Of a stretch of DNA of 11,282 nucleotides, positions 6,454 through 11,282 are shown piece after piece. How positions within the stretch are numbered: position 1 is the first letter of the stretch; each line of letters opens with the position of its first letter. The notes under the pieces are model-generated. The model did no database searches, was not told the origin of the DNA, and was given only the letters and a program-made list of their open reading frames with translations. This DNA is from Chloroflexota bacterium (lineage in GTDB: Bacteria; Chloroflexota; Anaerolineae; Anaerolineales; UBA4823). The stretch is from positions 1 through 11,282 of the forward strand of contig JAJZSS010000022.1 in NCBI GenBank assembly GCA_021849525.1. Reading direction: 5' to 3'. The position numbers and the translations under genes are program-made.

Positions 6454-7533
6454 TTAATAGCTGGCGTAGTTCCGCCGGATACGTGCCATCACCAGCGCCA
6501 CAATGCCTATCACCGGAAGCATCAGTGCTGGAATCAGCATCAAATCGTCCATATGGACAGCGACAGGCGTTACGCCCAACTCAGCCGTCGCAGAAGTACT
6601 TTCTATAACTATGGCCGAAGGCTCTTGTACAGCCTGGACGACTTCCAGCTCGGCAGCTGCGAGAACTGGTGGGATCGTTTCGTTCCCCGCAATGATCCCC
6701 AGGGCCTGCGGGATTGGCCGATCGGAGCTGACAAACGGCTGCCCCTGGCAGGTCAGCTGGGCTGACCCGCCGCCATCCAGCATCATCACTTTCTCGGCTC
6801 CAAAACTGCGCAAAACATCGGCTACGTCGACCTGGCGGGCTGTCTTGGTGACCAGTATCAAGATGGTCTCGTATTCGTGATTGAGATCGCGATCGTCAAC
6901 GCCGATAAATGTCCTGCCCACATACTTGGCGGCTCGCTTATTGGCATCTTCAGCCAACCCGGCAACTATCTGCGGCGCGGTGGAGGAATAGAATGCCGCC
7001 TGGGTTAATGGGCGGACATCGGCTTTCCCGTCCCAGATCTCCAGCATCAGCTTCCTGTCCGGAAATTCATTCTTTCCATACCCATCAGTCAGATACTCAC
7101 CATCTTTTTTAAGTGGAAATGGAAGGCGGGTGGGTGTCTCTCCCATTAAGAAAAATTGTCCATTGGTAACACAAAAGGCATTCTCGGCGCTATTTGCCAG
7201 AGACTGCCAGTACTGGTCCATTGTGCGGACGGCAAAACGGGCATCGTTGCCGCCAAAAACACCTTTTCCGGCTCCAGGATCACGAATTTCACCATTCAAA
7301 GGGACGACTCTGGCTCCCTGGCTCAGGTTGATAATTTGGACAAAATCGGGATTCCCACCTTTGTAATCCTTACGATATAGCTCGATCCCATGGGTAGAAT
7401 TGATCAAGGTGAAACCCGGTGGTATTTCACCGGTCGTGGAATCGGCATATGCCTGGCTTATGGGCCAAACGCCCAGCAGGCTGATCAACAGGATGAAACC
7501 AGAAACACCGGTTAAGATTTGCCTTTTGTACAT
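6454..7533 (-). CDS. Membrane-anchored phosphodiester glycosidase (NAGPA-domain) protein
   Basis: A 359-residue protein with an N-terminal signal/anchor (7-30, ending SQAYA-DS), an extracytoplasmic domain and a C-terminal membrane helix (331-350) followed by a basic tail ARIRRNYASY. The domain matches the phosphodiester glycosidase family (NAGPA / exopolysaccharide YveB-like): TNGQFF (123-128, where NGGFF is common), GRTFIGVDDR (206-215) and the signature MLDGGGSAQL (251-260) that forms the active-site loop. Relatives remove GlcNAc-1-phosphodiester caps or act on envelope polysaccharides; here the substrate is unknown. Residues 290-330 look like a low-complexity Ala/Val/Glu stalk. The ATG at 7533 has only a weak GAGA ribosome site. 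It follows the M23 gene by 90 nt and probably has its own promoter. Confidence 0.88.
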   Translation of the reverse strand: MYKRQILTGVSGFILLISLLGVWPISQAYADSTTGEIPPGFTLINSTHGIELYRKDYKGGNPDFVQIINLSQGARVVPLNGEIRDPGAGKGVFGGNDARFAVRTMDQYWQSLANSAENAFCVTNGQFFLMGETPTRLPFPLKKDGEYLTDGYGKNEFPDRKLMLEIWDGKADVRPLTQAAFYSSTAPQIVAGLAEDANKRAAKYVGRTFIGVDDRDLNHEYETILILVTKTARQVDVADVLRSFGAEKVMMLDGGGSAQLTCQGQPFVSSDRPIPQALGIIAGNETIPPVLAAAELEVVQAVQEPSAIVIESTSATAELGVTPVAVHMDDLMLIPALMLPVIGIVALVMARIRRNYASY

Positions 7534-7592
7534 CAGATTCTCGCTTGCACTAAGCTGTAAACGGATAGTGAACCCGTCCAGCTACTAAAAAG

Positions 7593-7598
7593 ATTATA
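7593..7598 (-). promoter_or_regulatory. Candidate -10 for the glycosidase gene
   Basis: A perfect minus-strand TATAAT in the 90-nt gap between the M23 stop and the glycosidase start, about 60 nt before the ATG. The -35 region is poor, so activity is uncertain. Confidence 0.35.
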
Positions 7599-7623
7599 CC
7601 GGGCAAAGAACAGAGGTTACCTT

Positions 7624-8202
7624 TCAGGGTTGTAAAACGTCTAAAGGATTAATGTTCGTGCCAATCCGTTTATCATAAATATTCAAGTGAGTGTGGTAAC
7701 CGCATTTGCGCCCACGACAGGAACGTCCCAACATATCGATTGTATTGCCCAAATTGCTTTCATAGCCGATCGATTGGCCCATGCTCACGGAATCACCTGG
7801 ATTGACGATGTAATCTCCATGCATCAAACTGAGCTGCCAGACCTCATTTTCAAGGATTAGAGTCGGATTGCCCAGCTCATCCGTGTAATTTGCGGTGACG
7901 GTGCCATAGATGGGAGACAATATTTCTGCTCCTTCACCTGCGCTGATATCGATCGCAGAATGACCGTACGAGAAACCATGGGGTCCCTGGGTGAGGTGGT
8001 AATCTTCGTAGGGTTGACCTATCACAGAATAATCGATCGGCTCTGGAGTCTGGATAATAAACGAGTCCGCAGTTACCAGGTTGGCTTCATCCATTGCTAA
8101 AGCAGGCTGAGGAACATTCTGATCCGTGAAGATCTGAAAACCCAGAAAAAGCAGAAAGGCTAACGCCAATATCCCAAATCCATCCACTCGTTCGCTGTCC
8201 AT
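7624..8202 (-). CDS. M23 (LytM-type) metallopeptidase, membrane-anchored
   Basis: A 192-residue protein with a short N-terminal hydrophobic segment (9-25) that should export it and perhaps keep it anchored. The peptidase domain covers about 60-190. Zinc ligands appear as H81-SAI-D85 (the HxxxD motif, usually HxGxD) and H172 of Y-H170-T-H172, with H128 in LMHGDY as the extra active-site histidine. The usual glycine-rich segments follow the first motif (ISAGEGAEILSPIYGTVTA). Such enzymes cut peptidoglycan cross-bridges or other peptides outside the membrane. Cysteines 162 and 167 just before the HxH motif could form a disulfide, which is not universal in the family. The ATG at 8202 has AGGA about 8 nt upstream. 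It has its own extended -10 promoter. Confidence 0.92.
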   Translation of the reverse strand: MDSERVDGFGILALAFLLFLGFQIFTDQNVPQPALAMDEANLVTADSFIIQTPEPIDYSVIGQPYEDYHLTQGPHGFSYGHSAIDISAGEGAEILSPIYGTVTANYTDELGNPTLILENEVWQLSLMHGDYIVNPGDSVSMGQSIGYESNLGNTIDMLGRSCRGRKCGYHTHLNIYDKRIGTNINPLDVLQP

Positions 8203-8237
8203 CTGTGCAATCCTGCTCTATAGAACAAATATTCTAT

Positions 8238-8246
8238 ATTATAGCA
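8238..8246 (-). promoter_or_regulatory. Extended -10 promoter for the M23 gene
   Basis: On the minus strand TGCTATAAT (8246-8238) is a near-ideal extended -10, about 35 nt before the ATG. The -35 position (GTACAA at 17 nt) is poor. Just downstream an inverted repeat TAGAA-CAAATA-TTCTA (8221-8236) overlaps the likely start site and may be an operator. Confidence 0.55.
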
Positions 8247-8273
8247 CAGGATTTCAGCTTTTGTACCATCGAA

Positions 8274-8924
8274 TTATGGGGAGGATTTTTCGTACCAGCG
8301 ATTTTGAATGGCAAGCAGGCCGGCAGCCATGATCAGAGCGGCAACCAGGATGATCACCGCCGGAAGAAGATCACCTGGCGGCGAGGATGCCGGACGAAGC
8401 TGGATTACCATTGCGTTTCCAGCATTTAATTCCACTTCCGCAGGCAGAGCCCCATTCTGGTTTAATAAGTAAGCAGTTACATCCCAGTATTCCTGGGTGG
8501 AGCGGTTGCCGGGACTCCACCAGGGCATGGTTTCGGTGAGATAAGTGTAAAGCTCGGCCGCGGTATCAAAACGCATCAAAGTCCCCTGTCCGCTGACAGA
8601 CGGGCAGCAGGTTGTTGGGATCTCGAAACCCCAGGGTGGGTGGCTTGGGCTGTGGCATTCCGATTGCCAGCAGTTATAGTCTTCTTCCCATTCCAGCCGC
8701 CATTCTTCGGTCAATCCCTGTCCGATATCCCCATGGCAGGCCATACACACTTGTTTATAAATAAAAGAGCCCGCTTCCAGTTGAGTGGGATTATCTGACA
8801 GGGGTGGTACGGCCAGGCGGTCGACAGCAAGAGTGGGTGTAGAGATGTACCGCACGCCCGATTCTGACACACTGCAGGCTGTGAGCAGAACCATAAGTGC
8901 AACCAGGAGAAGCTGTCTAAGCAT
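8274..8924 (-). CDS. Lipoprotein c-type cytochrome with a C-terminal membrane helix
   Basis: A 216-residue exported protein. The N-terminus is a lipoprotein signal (lipobox LLTAC, Cys17 acylated). Residues 50-160 form a cytochrome c domain: AGSFIYKQVCMACHGDIGQG holds the heme site C60-MA-C63-H64, and M133 in ETMPWWSPG is the likely sixth ligand. A second motif, C85-WQSE-C90-H91, is of the unusual CX4CH type and sits in a Trp/Cys-rich insertion with a further C106-C107 pair. A helix at about 187-205 spans the membrane, ending in RWYEKSSP, so the protein may be tied to the membrane at both ends. It should carry electrons on the outer face; the partners are not in the window. The ATG at 8924 lacks a clear ribosome site. 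It ends 71 nt before the M23 start. Confidence 0.9.
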   Translation of the reverse strand: MLRQLLLVALMVLLTACSVSESGVRYISTPTLAVDRLAVPPLSDNPTQLEAGSFIYKQVCMACHGDIGQGLTEEWRLEWEEDYNCWQSECHSPSHPPWGFEIPTTCCPSVSGQGTLMRFDTAAELYTYLTETMPWWSPGNRSTQEYWDVTAYLLNQNGALPAEVELNAGNAMVIQLRPASSPPGDLLPAVIILVAALIMAAGLLAIQNRWYEKSSP

Positions 8925-8963
8925 TAGCTACAGGCTGAAATAAGATACGAGGCATATGCGACT

Positions 8964-8992
8964 AAGATAGCCGGAAGCTACCAATCCAGCAA
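8964..8992 (-). promoter_or_regulatory. Candidate promoter for the cytochrome gene
   Basis: On the minus strand TTGCTG (8992-8987), a 17-nt spacer and TATCTT (8969-8964), about 40 nt before the ATG at 8924. Each hexamer matches the consensus at 4 of 6 positions, so the call is weak. Confidence 0.35.
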
Positions 8993-9020
8993 GTGTCATA
9001 AATCCATTATTTAGATGACA

Positions 9021-9060
9021 AAAGGGGTAGAAGACCGGGAATTAGATCCGGTGAGGTCTT
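9021..9060 (-). terminator. Weak candidate terminator of the comB-like gene
   Basis: On the minus strand a short hairpin can form either as AAGACC/GGTCTT (9060-9055 with 9036-9031) or as ACCGG/CCGGT (9052-9048 with 9038-9034); it overlaps the stop codon and is followed by CCCCTTTTG. The stem is short and the T-tract poor. Confidence 0.3.
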
Positions 9061-9728
9061 AATATTAATTTACTCGCTTCAAGATGGGCGACCATCGCAA
9101 ATGAGAAACGATCCAATCGCAACGCATTCTCCAGGTCACGACGATCGAATTCCTCGCCCGGCTGGCCAGTGAACCGTTTTCCTGCCTCTGACTCAGTCAC
9201 CCGTAGAACAAAAGCCTGCCAATTGGGTGACTCTCCACGCAGCACAGCGGTTAAGTAATCCGCGCATGCCCGGTCTTCATCCCCATTATCGGCGGTATGC
9301 GAGCCGGTGACAACCAGGGTCACCTGATCCGGTTGAACGGATTGGATAAACCGGACTGTCGCCCGAGCGCAAACAAAACTGGCTGCCAGTAGGTGACGGG
9401 CGGCTACGCTCAATACTGCGCCCTGAGTGCCGGCGCTGGTGCGTTGTATCAGGCGGCGTCCGCTCAGATTTTGACCGATAAAATCATTGGGCGAATTCCC
9501 AAAATCAAAGCCGTCCGGGCGTAGGCCGCCTGCTTCACCTACCACCAGTGAATCTTGCTGAGCCTGACGGATTGCCAGGGCTTCTCCGACCGTGCGAACC
9601 AGTTGGATTGATTCAGCTCCTGCTGCAAAAGCATATGCGGTAGACGTAAATGCCCTCAGGACATCGATCACCACTACGGTATCTTCGATATGGTCTATTT
9701 CTTCGAGCAGGATGGTCTGGATTTTCAT
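9042..9728 (-). CDS. ComB-family 2-phosphosulfolactate phosphatase-like protein
   Basis: A 228-residue protein of the ComB family. The named reaction is hydrolysis of 2-phosphosulfolactate to sulfolactate (coenzyme M route in methanogens); many bacterial homologs are found without the other genes of that route and their real substrate is unknown. Family motifs are all present: VVVIDVLRAFTST (18-30), GFDFGNSP (73-80), RTSAGTQG (96-103, usually TSNGT) and EDRACADYL (151-159). The length fits the family. The start is taken as the ATG at 9728, giving MKIQTILLEE like other members; an in-frame TTG at 9746 would add six residues. No strong ribosome site is visible for either. It is divergent from the metallophosphoesterase gene, and no coenzyme M or sulfonate gene is nearby. 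Confidence 0.85.
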   Translation of the reverse strand: MKIQTILLEEIDHIEDTVVVIDVLRAFTSTAYAFAAGAESIQLVRTVGEALAIRQAQQDSLVVGEAGGLRPDGFDFGNSPNDFIGQNLSGRRLIQRTSAGTQGAVLSVAARHLLAASFVCARATVRFIQSVQPDQVTLVVTGSHTADNGDEDRACADYLTAVLRGESPNWQAFVLRVTESEAGKRFTGQPGEEFDRRDLENALRLDRFSFAMVAHLEASKLILRPHRI

Positions 9729-9844
9729 AAGCCATATTGTAATCAATCCATCACTGAACGGATCAGGATCAGGCCGAGGAAGTGTGCCGGGTGAAAATCG
9801 AGTTTATGGGTAAAATAAGCGCAAATGAGAATCAGGTTTGTGTT

Positions 9845-10534
9845 ATGACGGATCAGGGACCGTGGAAGGTTCTTTCTGTAAGCGATAAAATCGCTTCCTT
9901 TATCTATAGCCCTCAAATCCGAAATCGATTCAAAGATGTGGACATGATCTTCGGTTGTGGGGATATTGACTATTACTACCTGGAGTTTATGGTTTCTTCC
10001 CTGGATGTGCCCCTTTTTTACGTGCGCGGGAATCACGACAAAGTTGTGGAATACACCGGGCCAGTCCAGCGGACTGCTCCGGGGGGAGGTATTGATCTCC
10101 ACCGCAAGCTCATCAATTACAAAGGGCTGTTGCTGGGTGGCGTCGAAGGGAGCTTGCGTTATCGTCCAGGGCAGTTTCAATATTCGCAGGATGAAATGTG
10201 GCGCCACGTATGGAGCCTGGTCCCGGGGTTGATGGTAAACAAAATGCGTTACGGGCGTTATCTGGATGTGTTCATCAGCCATGCACCTCCTTTGGGGATC
10301 CACGATGATGATGATCTACCCCACCAGGGTATCAAAGCCTTTCGCTGGTTGGTACATATCTTTCAGCCTGCCTATTATTTCCACGGTCACGTGCATATTT
10401 ACCGTCCAGACAGCCCCCGGATCAGCCTTATCGGGAAAACAAAAATAATCAACACATTTTATTTTCAAGAAACATTGGTCGACCTGCATGCGGAAGATCA
10501 TCAATTTCTTGATCTAACTCCTCCTGCTCCATAA
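9845..10534 (+). CDS. Calcineurin-like metallophosphoesterase
   Basis: A 229-residue protein with the metallophosphoesterase fold. Motifs in order: VLSVSDKI (9-16), GCGDIDYYYLEF (38-48), RGNHDK (61-66), FISHAPPLG (143-151) and FHGHVHIY (179-186). These give the usual metal and active-site residues D14, D40, N63, H64, H146, H182 and H184. The first motif is normally D-x-H; here it is D14-K-I, so one metal ligand is missing. The substrate is unknown. The start is uncertain: the ATG at 9845 is chosen because the fold begins at residue 8 and CAGG lies about 8 nt upstream. Earlier in-frame options are an ATG at 9806 and GTG at 9791 or 9782, the 9791 one with GAGGA upstream. The ParB-like gene follows after 32 nt, so the two are probably co-transcribed. 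Confidence 0.88.
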   Translation: MTDQGPWKVLSVSDKIASFIYSPQIRNRFKDVDMIFGCGDIDYYYLEFMVSSLDVPLFYVRGNHDKVVEYTGPVQRTAPGGGIDLHRKLINYKGLLLGGVEGSLRYRPGQFQYSQDEMWRHVWSLVPGLMVNKMRYGRYLDVFISHAPPLGIHDDDDLPHQGIKAFRWLVHIFQPAYYFHGHVHIYRPDSPRISLIGKTKIINTFYFQETLVDLHAEDHQFLDLTPPAP

Positions 10535-10566
10535 AGTCTTTCGGGCTTTTATTAGGAGATGACCGG

Positions 10567-11282
10567 ATGGATTTTAACTATTTAGCCCAACAAGATTTCG
10601 AGCGCGCAGTCAAGCGTGGCTTCTGGCGAAAAATAATTGCCCGGCTAACGGGAGAAAATAACCAGTTGCTGCCATTTGATGAGATTCGCCAGCACCTGCC
10701 GGTGCATGGTCAGCATTACCTGGGCATCCGCCAGGTAGAAGTGGATAAGATAATTGGCAGCCTGGGACGGTATCATGATTTTGATCGGGCGTTTTTACCC
10801 ATTCAATCGCGTACCCGAGACCGCTGGCTGAGTATTGATAAAGCCCATTACGAAGAAGTCAATCTCCCCCCGGTGGAATTATATAAAATCGGCGATGTGT
10901 ATTTTGTGAAAGATGGAAATCATCGGATTTCAGTTGCCCGTGAGCGTGGCCAGGTGTATGTTGACGCCAACATTATCGAGATCGATACCCCGGTCACGCT
11001 CACTCCGGATATAACCACCGACCAGCTAGTCTTGAAAGCAGAACAGGCTATATTCCAGGAAGCTACCAACCTCACCGGATTACATCCCGATGCTCAGATC
11101 GAAACGTCTTCTTCAGGATTATACAGTCACCTGCTCGAGCAAATATCAAACCACCGCTGGTATATGGGGGAGCGGCGGAATGCTCCGGTTCCGATGGATG
11201 AAGCAGTGGAATCCTGGTATGAGTATATCTATTTACCCGTTGTGCAGGTGATCCGTGAGCAGGGATTGCTTAAATCATTTCC
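10567..11282 (+). CDS. ParB/sulfiredoxin-fold (DUF4032-like) protein, 3' end beyond the window
   Basis: The first 238 residues are visible and the frame stays open to the edge. Residues 34-75 read LLPFDEIRQHLPV, then YLGIRQVEVDKIIGSLGRYHDFDRAFLP. Residues 100-137 (LPPVELYKIGDVYFVKDGNHRISVARERGQVYVDA) closely resemble the ParB/Srx nucleotide-binding loop, with G-N-H-R at 117-120 as the key residues. Residues 196-238 (HRWYMGERRNAPVPMDEAVESWYEYIYLPVVQVI, then REQGLLKSF) are a helical region with conserved-looking tryptophans and tyrosines, a layout I associate with DUF4032-type proteins. Enzymatic or DNA-binding activity cannot be assigned. The ATG at 10567 has AGGAG 8 nt upstream. It forms an operon with the metallophosphoesterase. 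Confidence 0.8.
   Translation, partial: MDFNYLAQQDFERAVKRGFWRKIIARLTGENNQLLPFDEIRQHLPVHGQHYLGIRQVEVDKIIGSLGRYHDFDRAFLPIQSRTRDRWLSIDKAHYEEVNLPPVELYKIGDVYFVKDGNHRISVARERGQVYVDANIIEIDTPVTLTPDITTDQLVLKAEQAIFQEATNLTGLHPDAQIETSSSGLYSHLLEQISNHRWYMGERRNAPVPMDEAVESWYEYIYLPVVQVIREQGLLKSF

Noticed and set aside
9743..10303. Minus-strand open frame of 186 codons
   Set aside because: It overlaps the metallophosphoesterase gene, whose catalytic motifs are all in the plus-strand frame; the reverse frame shows no family motif.
10533..10552. Terminator between the metallophosphoesterase and the ParB-like gene
   Set aside because: AAAGTC/GGCTTT can form a 6-bp hairpin followed by TATTA, but the stem is A-T rich with a G·T pair, the T-tract is poor, and it runs straight into the ribosome site of the next gene.

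Overview
The window is ordinary chromosomal DNA with moderate G+C and bacterial gene structure. The gene mix suggests a member of the Chloroflexota, probably Anaerolineae-like: a falcilysin/PreP-type M16 peptidase, a glmS with a long leader, a secreted CHRD protein, a membrane-anchored phosphodiester glycosidase, and a metallophosphoesterase next to a ParB-like protein. That placement is an inference from gene content, because no marker gene (rRNA, ribosomal protein) is present. I see no tRNA, rRNA, CRISPR array, insertion sequence or phage gene.

Layout. Positions 1-1426 hold a leftward operon: PaaI-type thioesterase, then a molybdenum-hydroxylase-type FAD subunit, then the start of an M16C metallopeptidase that runs off the left edge. 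Positions 1427-2017 form a 591-nt divergent intergenic region with a leftward promoter, a rightward promoter, and an RNA element I interpret as a glmS self-cleaving ribozyme (about 1672-1925). Positions 2018-3859 encode GlmS, which makes glucosamine-6-phosphate. Convergent to it at 3909-5603 is a large unrecognised protein with a Cys/His cluster. An AT-rich divergent promoter region follows, then a secreted CHRD-domain protein (5820-6329) closed by a strong intrinsic terminator. Positions 6454-9728 are all leftward: ComB-type phosphatase, lipoprotein c-type cytochrome, M23 peptidase, phosphodiester glycosidase. Positions 9845 to the right edge are rightward: a calcineurin-like metallophosphoesterase followed after 32 nt by a ParB/sulfiredoxin-fold protein cut by the window end.

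How the parts fit. The clearest functional story is feedback control of amino-sugar synthesis. The ribozyme would sense the GlmS product GlcN6P and cleave its own mRNA leader, lowering glmS expression. This copy carries a structured insertion of about 86 nt inside the core and a changed base pair next to the cleavage site, and it is the most interesting signal in the window. Several other genes (CHRD, M23, glycosidase, cytochrome) carry export signals and act at the cell surface, but most have their own candidate promoters, so they look like neighbours and not one pathway.
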